A stretch of DNA of 64,000 nt from CAIWHR01 sp963773195 (lineage in GTDB: Bacteria > Pseudomonadota > Gammaproteobacteria > Burkholderiales > Casimicrobiaceae). The stretch lies in the NCBI GenBank assembly GCA_963773195.1, contig CAVZAE010000004.1:124001-188000 (forward strand), written 5' to 3'. The notes beneath the pieces are model-generated. The model was given only the letters and a program-made list of their open reading frames with translations. It was not told where the DNA came from and searched no databases. This document shows, piece after piece, positions 56,621-64,000 of the stretch (within the stretch, counting starts at the first letter, position 1; each line of letters begins with the position of its first letter). A program made the translations under genes and the position numbers.

Positions 56621-57063
56621 TCGTCTTGCCGTCGCGCGTTGTTCGGAGCGTGGGCTAGTCGGTTGGAAAGGTGTCCCGCGGCAGCAGACTTTGGCCAACT
56701 AACTGCGACGTTCGGAGACGCCAAGGGGACAGTGGTTGCATCTGGTCATGTTTGAGGCCGAGTAAGACGCGCGCAGCCGTTTCACGCAGACTTTGCCTCG
56801 GCTTCGGGATAGCAGGAAATTGACGCTGAGCGGCCGCTTTACGGCGCAATGGCCGAAGGACCGCTTGTGGCCGAAAGCGGGCGGTCGATGTGAAGGACGC
56901 CGCGGCTTCTTCTGTCGTCGTTCGTCGTTCGAAGTACGGCGCACTTGGTTAGAGGACGTCGAGCGAAGCGATGGTCTCTCGGTAAAGTATTCGTTGTGGC
57001 CGGAGCAGAGCCGCGGATTTGCAGTAACGAAGTTAGGCCGGCAAGATGCGCCGTCACGTCGGG
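56621..57063. other. Intergenic region with degenerate repeat
   Basis: No gene is seen. At 56822-56893 GACGCTGAGCGGCCGCTTTA and GGCCGAAGGACCGCTTGTGG then CCGAAAGCGGGCGGTCG form nested repeats of the CCGCTT-x-GGCCGAAAGC type found at several other intergenic sites in this window. Confidence 0.4.
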
Positions 57064-57931
57064 CTAGCCGTGCGCAAACTCCTTTTCCTCGTCGGGACTA
57101 AATTCCAGTACACGACCCGCCTTGGGGAAGTAGTGGACTTGGGGATCGTAGTATTCGTGCGAGAAGAAATTGGAGGCGACCTGTCGGTCATTGCATCCGC
57201 TACCTCGCTAGGCAACGCCGAGTAACGCTGAATACTACGACCAAACAGTTCCTCAGCAAGATTCGGCGATTTAGGCGCAGTCGGCGGCGAGCCAAAAATA
57301 GCCCACGCAACTTCCGGACATTTGGCGAGACATCGCCACGGCAGGGTCTGGGGTTGCTGGTGGATCGATTTGAAACTGCGACGGCCACGATGTGCAATTG
57401 CATAGCGCACGATATGAGCCGGCGTTACTGTGCACGCGAGCTGCGGTTCGTCAAAGGTTTGGCAACACCGCCATCCGTTCGCTGTGGCGGGAGCCTGCGC
57501 AAAATTGTAGAGGCAGTAAAGAGGAATAGCGCGATTCCTAGTGGCGTAACGCTCAAGCAAATCAATCTGCAGATCGGGGCCGACTTTGTGGGCAAACCGG
57601 GGTAGCGGAACGACTTGAGGTCTAGCTTCTTCGCTTGTACCGCGAACCGGAGCCATTTCACTCGAGGCGAGCCAATCCACCATTCCCAATCGGTGCCATG
57701 ATCCTTCTCCTTGCTCTTTGGAGTCTGGATCACACGGGTACTTGGCGGATTCTTTCGCTTCAAGTCCAGAAGCAGGAGATCAGTGATGGTCTCTTCCCCA
57801 AACTGAATCTCCAGTGGTCGGGAATCACGCAGCCGCTCCCACGTGTCGAGGCTAAGTGCTTCAAGTATTTCTTGTAGAGTCATAGTCTCGGCGGCATTGG
57901 ACGAATCGGCTTGGGGTGCGCTATCTGCCAC
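57064..57931 (-). CDS. DUF6615 family protein (possible PD-(D/E)XK-like nuclease), two frame changes
   Basis: The protein has about 288 residues. The N-terminal part carries IQFGEETITDLLLLDLKRKN, GTDWEWWIGS and LRFAVQAKKLD. After a shift near 57600 come VGPDLQIDLLERYATRNRAI, PLYCLYNFAQ and ACTVTPAHIVRYAI. A second shift near 57190 restores SHEYYDPQVHYFPKAG to a stop at 57064. The spacing of E-T-I-T-D, T-D-W-E and Q-A-K resembles Mrr-like PD-(D/E/Q)XK nucleases. That suggests a DNA-cutting, defence-type role, by inference. No partner gene is adjacent. Confidence 0.6.
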
Positions 57932-58493
57932 GGTGATACCCCAGCCTGCTGAGTTGAACTATCCACCGTCAATACTAGATCAAATTGGCGGACCCCCGAG
58001 GGCAGATTAATGGAGCGACCGTCGTCCCGAGTCTTGGCACGGCGTGCGGAGAACCCCGTTGTAGCGCTTCGAACGCCGTACGCCAAGCTGACAGGGCTTA
58101 CGCCGCTCGTTGACGAAGCAGGCGGCAGGCCTCTGGGTTCGGGGAACCGGGTACCCGGGACGGCGGACTACGAACGCAGAGCCACGATGAACGACCGCTG
58201 CCGGACCCTTCTCGGTCATACCAGCGATGAACCCGACGATCCGCTTCGCCGCGGGAGCGGTCGTTCGGCGCGGGCGCTTCAACTGGCGCTTTCGGCCACA
58301 AGGAGTCGGTCGGCGTAGCGCCCCAATTCACTGCAAAGCCGATGTTGATGGGTGCCGCCGGCCACAAGTGAACTCCTGCGATACACCTCCGATTGGCGTC
58401 ATGCATGGCTGCGCCGCGGGTTTGGATATGTGCAACGCCGGCTGTGGCTGGCCTGAGCGCTGTCAGCCGGAAGACGCCGACGGCCGAGGTCCG
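57932..58493. other. Intergenic region, nothing recognised but short repeats
   Basis: These 562 bases hold no convincing gene. At about 58268 GGCGCTTTCGGCCACAAGGA is similar to the intergenic repeat type at 56822. Several short frames lack ribosome sites. Confidence 0.35.
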
Positions 58494-59250
58494 TCAGCGC
58501 CCAATCGGCGCCAGGGCGTCGCTGATTGGCGCGCTGGAGATCTTCATCAGTCCGCTGTATGGCCGATTCATCTCCAGGATCAGGAAGATCGCGCCCGCGA
58601 CGGTCAGCGCGCCGACGAATAACGCCGCAATGACGGTGGCGTTGCGCGCGCGCATAGAGACTGAAGCCGGCGAAGAGGACAACAAGCCAGAACACCAGCA
58701 CGATGAAGAAGGGCCAGGACAGGGCGCCTCCGGCTTGTTGGTGCAGCAGGCGAATGGTAGTACCCATGATCGTCATGAGCTGCAGAGCGCGCGCCTGGGC
58801 AGATCGCTGGGCCTCGGATTTGGGCGTCAGGCGGGTGACCGTGTCGAACAGATCTTCCGCCGGGGTGTAATTTTGCGGCGCCTGCATGGCTGCTCGTGTG
58901 GCGCCGGCATCGGGCCACAGCCGCGCGTGTTCGACCTTCACCATTCGACGCAGCTGCGCGCGGGCTTCGTTCGTTTCCGGGCCGTAGTGGGCGAACACAT
59001 CATCGAGCTGAACAAGCTGCGCGCCGAGTTGCTGCACTTCGCTCTCCTGAATGTCGTACGAACTGTGCGCGGACGCAATCAGCAGGCTCAGGACCAGAGC
59101 GGAGATGGTTGCAACCAGCCCCATCACCAATTTCACCACGTCCCTCGTTTCGGTATCCTGATGATGCGCGGGGACGCGAACGGCGACGCCCGCCAGCGCC
59201 CCACCGAAAACGAATACGAATACGAGGACGGCGATCAGTGTGGAACTCAT
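58494..59250 (-). CDS. DUF4239 (bestrophin-like domain) membrane protein, one frame change
   Basis: The protein has about 251 residues. Helix 1 is LIAVLVFVFVFGGALAGVAV, helix 2 is KLVMGLVATISALVLSLLIA, then a long polar loop, then FFIVLVFWLVVLFAGFSLYA and ALFVGALTVAGAIFLILEMN. The end RPYSGLMKISSAPISDALAP is the DUF4239 signature. One base shift near 58645 is needed. The function is unproven; the fold relates to anion-channel-like bestrophins. The start overlaps the patatin remnant stop (ATGA), so the two were once coupled. Confidence 0.8.
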
Positions 59251-59700
59251 GGAGCAACTCTTCCCGCAGCAGGCGCCGGATCCATGATGAGCTTCGCGCC
59301 GGCATTCTCCAGCAGTCGCTTGAACTCGGGCGATGAACGGATGATGGTCCCCGCTGCGGCGCGCATGCGATCGACCGCCTCAGGAGGCAGAACGAACGAT
59401 GTCGGCAAGTTATTCAAGTATTCAACTTCTGCCTCGTCCTCGAGGGCGGGTAAGGACACATCAATGACATGACGTTCGATGTCCGGCACTCTTGCGAATT
59501 CCGCGAGATCGGGATCGTGATTCCCGGGTAGGTTCGCCGAATTCCGGATTCGCCGCAAGCGCTGCCATTGGGCCGTTTCGAGGATGCCCATAAGAGAATG
59601 CGGCCGCTGGGGTTCCTCTTCCCGAAAAGGCGAGGTCAACTAGGATTTCGGCGGCACAGTTACTGCGACGCGCCCAGTGGGTGTCGAAGCGATACCCACA
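59247..59700 (-). pseudogene. Patatin-like phospholipase with internal deletion and frame change
   Basis: The N-terminal patatin glycine loop is seen in degenerate form, LAFSGRGTPAAAFSYG (normal G-G-G-T-R). Directly after it the C-terminal region follows: ANLPGNHDPDLAEFARVPDI, ERHVIDVSLPALEDEAEVEY, NNLPTSFVLPPEAVDR and SPEFKRLL. The nucleophile G-x-S-x-G and the Asp of the catalytic dyad are missing. Typical length is about 400 residues; only about 150 remain. This is a dead gene. Confidence 0.75.
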
Positions 59701-59800
59701 CATCAGGTTCCCCGTTAACCCTTCAATGGGTCCGAGCATTCGCCATGGCTGGGGTAGTACGACATCGCCATAGCCAATCGTCGCGCAACTGACTGTCCTG
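59690..59800 (-). pseudogene. Remnant of a two-helix K+ channel (ion channel filter)
   Basis: The frame reads CATIGYGDVVLPQPWRMLGP then IEGLTGNLMCGY. T-I-G-Y-G-D is the potassium selectivity filter, and the following P-x-P-W-R-x-L-G-P-I-E-G-L-x-G is a known bacterial two-helix channel pattern. Both surrounding membrane helices are lost; the fragment runs into the patatin remnant, so the junction is at about 59690. Confidence 0.68.
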
Positions 59801-59854
59801 CTCGCGGGCACTTACCTGCAAGAGTCGGGTTGGGGGCGGCGACCAGAAGGCGTG

Positions 59855-60547
59855 TCATCCACCCATGGCCAGAGCGGAGCAGAAGCCCACCACTGTCCAT
59901 GTGCCGGCACTCTCCGAGCGCTCATGGGCAAACGGGATCAGGGAATTGGCCAGCATCGCCAGAATGCCGCCCGACGCCAATGCGGCCGCGCGCGCGCCGT
60001 TGGCGCCGCCGAAGGTCGTCGCCGCGAAGTGGCCGAACGCGGCAGCGACACCGCAGGCGAGCATCACCCACAGCCACAGGCCGGCGACGCGGCGCCAGCT
60101 CCAGCCGCTCTCCGCGAGGCCGGCGGAGGGAGCCAGCGCCTGGGGAATGTTCGAGACGAAAACCGCTGCGAGAAACGCCAGGCTGATCTCGGTTCCCCTG
60201 GCCATCTGCACGCCGAATATGATGGACTCCGGTACGCCATCGACGATCGCCCCGACGACGATGCCGAGCGGACCGCCGGCGCCTTCGGCACCGAACTTCC
60301 GGTCCACGTAGCGCTCGCCGAGAATGAAGGTGCCGGCGCCGAGCATCGTCCATAGCGCGACCTGCCACATCTCGAGGAGCTTGGCGTTCGGCAACAGGTC
60401 TGTGGCAACGGCTGCAATCAGCGCGCCCGCACCGAAGCCCGCAAGATTGCCGACCGTGCGCCTGGGCACCTTGACCAGGAACACCGCAAGGCCACTCAGG
60501 ACCAGCGACAGCTGCGCGAGCGCACCAAGGCCGAAGGACGTAAACAT
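59855..60547 (-). CDS. ZIP-family metal transporter
   Basis: The 230-residue protein has about eight membrane helices. Metal-site helices are GAGALIAAVATDLLPNA, GPLGIVVGAIVDGVPESI (D-G-x-P-E in place of the common H-N/x-P-E) and VFVSNIPQALAPSAGL. The histidine-rich loop of zinc ZIPs is short. The substrate is Zn2+, Fe2+ or another divalent ion. It stands alone on the minus strand. Confidence 0.82.
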   Translation of the reverse strand: MFTSFGLGALAQLSLVLSGLAVFLVKVPRRTVGNLAGFGAGALIAAVATDLLPNAKLLEMWQVALWTMLGAGTFILGERYVDRKFGAEGAGGPLGIVVGAIVDGVPESIIFGVQMARGTEISLAFLAAVFVSNIPQALAPSAGLAESGWSWRRVAGLWLWVMLACGVAAAFGHFAATTFGGANGARAAALASGGILAMLANSLIPFAHERSESAGTWTVVGFCSALAMGG

Positions 60548-60719
60548 GCGTGTCGTGCGGTCAGGCCTTCAGGGCGAACAGTGACCTCGTCGAGCGATCT
60601 TCTTCGCATCGCTGAATGGGATCCGGCTATTGTCGTCATAGAACTGCGCGTTGTCGACTCCGGACACTGCGTAGAATAATTCAACGTCCGCTTCTGCTAA
60701 CTGTCCGGGGATTGACACG

Positions 60720-62072
60720 ATGTCTGAAACTCGCTTACTGCCCGCGATCTCGCTCGCCGCGATGCTCGGCCTGGCCGGGTGCGCGACCACGTATCCGCTG
60801 ATGCCGACGCCGACGTTGTACACCGGGGCGCAGGCGAAGCCGCTGTTCACCGAGGCGCCGGCCGCGGTCCGGACGCCGCCGCTGGATCTGCTGTTCATCA
60901 CCGACCGCGCGCCCGCGACGAGCCCCGACGAGCCTGAACCGTACACGGCGGACAGGTCGCGCTCGATGGCGTTCGGGTCAACGACGATCCTGTTCGGCGA
61001 AGGCATGACGTGGGACGCGCTGGTCAAGCAGAGCCTGCTCGTCGAGCGCTCGACTCCGACGGACCTCAAGCTCGGTCCGACGAAGGAGCTCGGGCGCTAC
61101 CCGCGCATTCCTTACGACGTTGCCGCGACGCCCGCGGGGCTGACGCGCGCTCCCGCTGTCGTCGATGCGCACGAAGCGGCCAACCGGGCGCTGCAGGCCG
61201 AGATCGCGCGTCGCCTCGCCTTGAGTCCGCGCAAGGAGATGGTGCTGTACGTCCACGGCGTCAGCAATACCTTCAGCGAAGCGGCCTTCACGATGGGTGA
61301 GATGTGCCACTTCCTGGGCCGCGAGTTCGTTTGCGCGATCTTCACCTGGCCCGCGGGCGGAAAGCACGGCATCCTGTTCGGCTACGAAGAAGACTACGAA
61401 TCGAGCACATTCGCGGTCGAGCACTTGCGGAAGGCGATCCGCACCATCGCGGACACGCCGGGGCTCGAGAGAATTCATATCCTGGCCCACAGTCGCGGGA
61501 CCGACGTGCTCGCCACCGCGCTGTCCGAGCTTTCCTTCGAGTCGTACATGCAGCAGACCACGCTGCCCCGGCGCGTCAAGCTCGGCAACGTCGTGCTGCT
61601 GGCACCGGATCTGGACGTCGAGGTGGCTCCGGAAAAGATCTTGGCGATAATCTCCGATCCCGACGTGCCATACGGCGCGACGCCGGACCCGCATGCGGTG
61701 TTCCGGGCCTTGCGCCCGTTCCACCTCACCATTTACGTCTCGCCCGACGACAAGGCCCTCGCCACGTCGGGCTGGCTGTTCGGTAGCCTTGCCCGGCTGG
61801 GACGCGTCGATACTTCGATACTGACACCGGAGCAGATCGAGCTGGCGGCCAGGTTGGGCTTCCTCGACGTGGTTCAGATTCGCGGGACGACCGACCTGTT
61901 CGGACACGGCTACTTCGTCTCGAACCCGAGGGCGAGCGCCGATCTCATCGCGATGATTCGATACGGGCTGAAGCCCAACGAACCGGGCCGGCCGCTGGAG
62001 GAGGTCAAGCGGCCGTTCTGGCGAGTCCTGCCGGAAGCCGGGGCGAAGGGTGGTGGCGCAGAGTCTGACTGA
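60720..62072 (+). CDS. DUF900-type alpha/beta-hydrolase lipoprotein
   Basis: The 450-residue protein has signal peptide LPAISLAAMLGLAGC with lipobox A-G-C. The hydrolase core shows LDLLFITDRAP (typical DUF900 start), VLYVHGVSNTFSEAAFTMGE (oxyanion loop), FVCAIFTWPAGGKHGILFGY, the nucleophile IHILAHSRGTDVLATAL (Ser at about residue 257), VVLLAPDLDVEV and the late His region GHGYFVSNPRASADLIAMI. It is outer-membrane or periplasmic. It is followed by the DUF4105 gene after 38 bases. Confidence 0.88.
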   Translation: MSETRLLPAISLAAMLGLAGCATTYPLMPTPTLYTGAQAKPLFTEAPAAVRTPPLDLLFITDRAPATSPDEPEPYTADRSRSMAFGSTTILFGEGMTWDALVKQSLLVERSTPTDLKLGPTKELGRYPRIPYDVAATPAGLTRAPAVVDAHEAANRALQAEIARRLALSPRKEMVLYVHGVSNTFSEAAFTMGEMCHFLGREFVCAIFTWPAGGKHGILFGYEEDYESSTFAVEHLRKAIRTIADTPGLERIHILAHSRGTDVLATALSELSFESYMQQTTLPRRVKLGNVVLLAPDLDVEVAPEKILAIISDPDVPYGATPDPHAVFRALRPFHLTIYVSPDDKALATSGWLFGSLARLGRVDTSILTPEQIELAARLGFLDVVQIRGTTDLFGHGYFVSNPRASADLIAMIRYGLKPNEPGRPLEEVKRPFWRVLPEAGAKGGGAESD

Positions 62073-62110
62073 GCCGCGCGCGCGGCGCCTGGACTCGAGC
62101 GACCGCCACG

Positions 62111-63176
62111 ATGTCCCTGCGACGTTTGCTCGCTCGAATCGCCAAGGGTGCGGGCCTCGCCGCTCTGGCTCTGCTGGTTGCGGGGATCGGCGTCTGGGGC
62201 GCGCTGCTGCTCGAGTATGCGGGGCCGAGCAACGTCCTGGCCCGTCAGAGTGTTGGTGATCGGCTTCTCCCTGGCTGCTGCGGGGACGCTGATCGCACTC
62301 TTCGTGCGCCGCTGGCGCTGGCGTGCGATCGGCGCGTATGGGGTTCTATGCGCGGGCCTTGCGATCCTGTGGTCGAGCATCGAGCCGACCAACGAACGCG
62401 ACTGGCAGCCGGAGGTGGCGGTGCTGCCGTCGGCCACGATTGCCGGCGATCGCGTCACCGTCCACAACATCCGCAACTTCGACTATCGGAGCGAGACCGA
62501 CTACACGCCCGCCTATTACGACAAGACCTTCGATCTGCGGGAACTGCGATCGGTGGACCTCGTGACCTCCTACTGGACGGGTCCGGCGATTGCCCACGTC
62601 TTCGTGAGCTTCGGCTTCACGGGGGACGACTATCTCGCCATTTCCATCGAGGTGCGCAAGCCGAAAGGCGAGGGCTACTCGACGCTCAAAGGCTTCTTCC
62701 GGCAGTACGAGCTCGTCTACGTCGTGGCCGACGAGCGGGACATCATCCGGCTGCGCACCAACTATCGCCGCGATCCGCCCGAGGATGTGTACATCTACCG
62801 GGCGAAGGCTTCGATCGAGGTCGGGCGGCGACTGTTCCTGGAGTACATGCACAAGATCAACGCGCTGAGGACGCACCCCGAGTTCTACAACACGCTGACG
62901 ACCAACTGCACGACCAACATCTGGACGAACGACCACGTCAATGCGGGGCGCGTGCCGCTGAGCTGGAAGATCCTGGCGAGCGGCTATGTGCCGGAGTATC
63001 TGTATGAACAGGGACGCTTGGAGACGATGGGCTTGTCGTTCCCGGAATTGCAGCAACGGGCCCATGTCAATGCGCGCGCCCAGGCGGCTGATGGGGCGGC
63101 GGACTTCTCGCGACGAATTCGCGCTTGGGGCGAAACGGGATCCGGCGATGGCAAGGAGATCCCGCACTCACACTGA
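62111..63176 (+). CDS. DUF4105 membrane protein, one frame change
   Basis: The protein has about 354 residues. Two N-terminal membrane helices (GLAALALLVAGIGVWGALLL and FSLAAAGTLIALFVRRWRWR) lead into a periplasmic DUF4105 domain: VHNIRNFDYRSETDYTPAYY, TSYWTGPAIAHVFVSFGFTG, AISIEVRKPKGEGYSTLKGF, YRAKASIEVGRRLFLEYMHK and the core FYNTLTTNCTTNIWTNDHV with its conserved N-C-T. One extra C near 62240 breaks the frame. This NlpC-like fold suggests a cysteine peptidase or lipid hydrolase. Confidence 0.82.
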
Positions 63177-63373
63177 ACTGTCGATTGGGCCGCGCTGGCC
63201 GCGATAGCTGACGGGAAAACGCCAAGTCGACAGTCCAACGGCTATCGACCCTCGCAAGACTCCGCGTGGCTGGAGTTGGTCGAAGCAGTCATCTGCCGCA
63301 AGGTGTGTCACGCCGTGTGAGCGCAGAGTGCTAGACTGGAAAGGTGTAATCGTCATCTGAATCGGTCGATGCC

Positions 63374-64000
63374 ATGACTTGGCTGCAGCGGTACCGCATT
63401 AGCCGATTCCTCAGGGACTCCGTCTGGCTCCCGCCCTTGCTTGGCATGGTGGTAGCGCTGCTCGTGTACCCGTTGGTTCGTCGCGCCGATCAGATCCTGG
63501 ACTTGAAGGCTGCCATCGGCCCCGAGAGCGCACGTGCCGTGCTGGCTGCACTGGCTTCGTCCATGCTCACGTTCATCGTCTTTGTTTTTTCCATCATGCT
63601 CGTGACCGTACAGCTCGCCAGCGCGCAGCTAACGCCACGGATCATCGCCAGCTTCTTTCGCAGCGGTATCCTCCGTTTCGCACTTACCGTTTTCGTGTTT
63701 GCGTTCGCCTATACGCTGATGGCGCTGAGCCGCATCGAGGATACCGTCCCGCAGATCTCGGTGTGGATAGCCACGTACAGCAGCGCCGCGTGTGTCGGTG
63801 TCTTTCTCTACATGATCGACCGCGTGGGCAAGTCGTTGCGACCCGTCAGTGTTCTGACCCGGGTAGGCAACACGGGGCAGGAGGTCATCCGTGATGTATA
63901 TCCGCTTCCGGTCGCGGGGACGGAGGACGCGCCGTCCAATGTCGCGCTGGTGCCTGAGGGAACAACGTCGCGCACCGTCAAGACCAATCGCACTGGCGTC
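63374..64000 (+). CDS. DUF2254 membrane protein (3' end outside window)
   Basis: The frame from the ATG at 63374 stays open to the window end (209 codons). Four membrane helices with typical DUF2254 text are visible: SVWLPPLLGMVVALLVYPLV, ARAVLAALASSMLTFIVFVF, SIMLVTVQLASAQLTPRIIA, RFALTVFVFAFAYTLMALSR and AACVGVFLYMIDRVGKSLRP. The S-S-M-L-T-F-x-x-x-x-F-S-I and Q-L-x-S-x-Q-L-x-P-R-I motifs are diagnostic. The function is unknown. Family members are about 430 residues, so half is missing here. Confidence 0.88.
   Translation, partial: MTWLQRYRISRFLRDSVWLPPLLGMVVALLVYPLVRRADQILDLKAAIGPESARAVLAALASSMLTFIVFVFSIMLVTVQLASAQLTPRIIASFFRSGILRFALTVFVFAFAYTLMALSRIEDTVPQISVWIATYSSAACVGVFLYMIDRVGKSLRPVSVLTRVGNTGQEVIRDVYPLPVAGTEDAPSNVALVPEGTTSRTVKTNRTGV

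Overview
This 64 kb window is GC-rich bacterial DNA from a Gram-negative proteobacterium. A betaproteobacterium (Burkholderiales-like) is the best guess. This rests on lipoprotein and Tat signals, an entericidin, a PQQ dehydrogenase/cytochrome c/XoxJ-like set, DUF1989 proteins and an IS110 element; no ribosomal or tRNA marker is present. There is no CRISPR array and no recognisable tRNA or rRNA gene.

Layout. 0-5 kb: end of an FHA-domain gene, a small lipoprotein, a membrane protein, a hydrolase-like gene and a two-gene operon of a KaiC-like double ATPase and a hybrid histidine kinase. 5-12.5 kb: an MFS transporter, a beta-helix protein, a GNAT enzyme, methylglyoxal synthase, a VIT1-type metal transporter and a lipase-like hydrolase. 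12.8-15.3 kb: an 840-residue fusion of tachylectin-like repeats, a matrixin zinc protease and a C-terminal W-G repeat region. 16-23.6 kb: an amidase, a xylose-type ABC operon (xylFHG) full of one-base frame changes, an FMN reductase and an alpha/beta-hydrolase-OsmC fusion. 24.2-30.2 kb: an intact eight-gene operon with a polar-amino-acid ABC transporter, three DUF1989 (urea-carboxylase-associated / carboxyguanidine-deiminase-type) proteins and an RpiR regulator. It is followed by a convergent purine nucleoside permease gene. 31-37 kb: two class III nucleotidyl cyclases, a cyclase remnant fused to a rifampin ADP-ribosyltransferase remnant, a YCII protein and DUF2127. 37.4-47.7 kb: a GH28 polygalacturonase-type enzyme, a Tat-exported beta-propeller lactonase, DUF6481, GIY-YIG, entericidin, a phospholipase D family lipoprotein and Crp/Fnr regulators. 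48-56.6 kb: a very large phosphoesterase (phospholipase C type), an IS110 element, and a PQQ-dependent dehydrogenase with cytochrome c and a XoxJ-like binding protein. 57-64 kb: DUF6615 (possible nuclease), DUF4239, patatin and ion-channel remnants, a ZIP transporter, a DUF900 hydrolase, DUF4105 and the start of a DUF2254 protein.

Two features cut across the whole window. First, many genes carry a single one-base frame change, usually an extra base, with excellent protein similarity on both sides. The density rises to about 20 or more in 3.1 kb across xylFHG. This looks like uncorrected sequencing error, possibly with a chimeric segment, rather than slow decay. Second, short truncated gene remnants (SDR, nnrS, glycosidase, arr, cyclase, ABC substrate-binding protein, desaturase, Crp, patatin, K+ channel) and short dispersed repeats lie between intact genes, so the region has been rearranged many times.

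The most interesting working unit is the DUF1989/ABC/RpiR operon. It appears to import a nitrogen-rich small molecule and process it by a deiminase-like step, yet it has no guanidine or urea carboxylase beside it.
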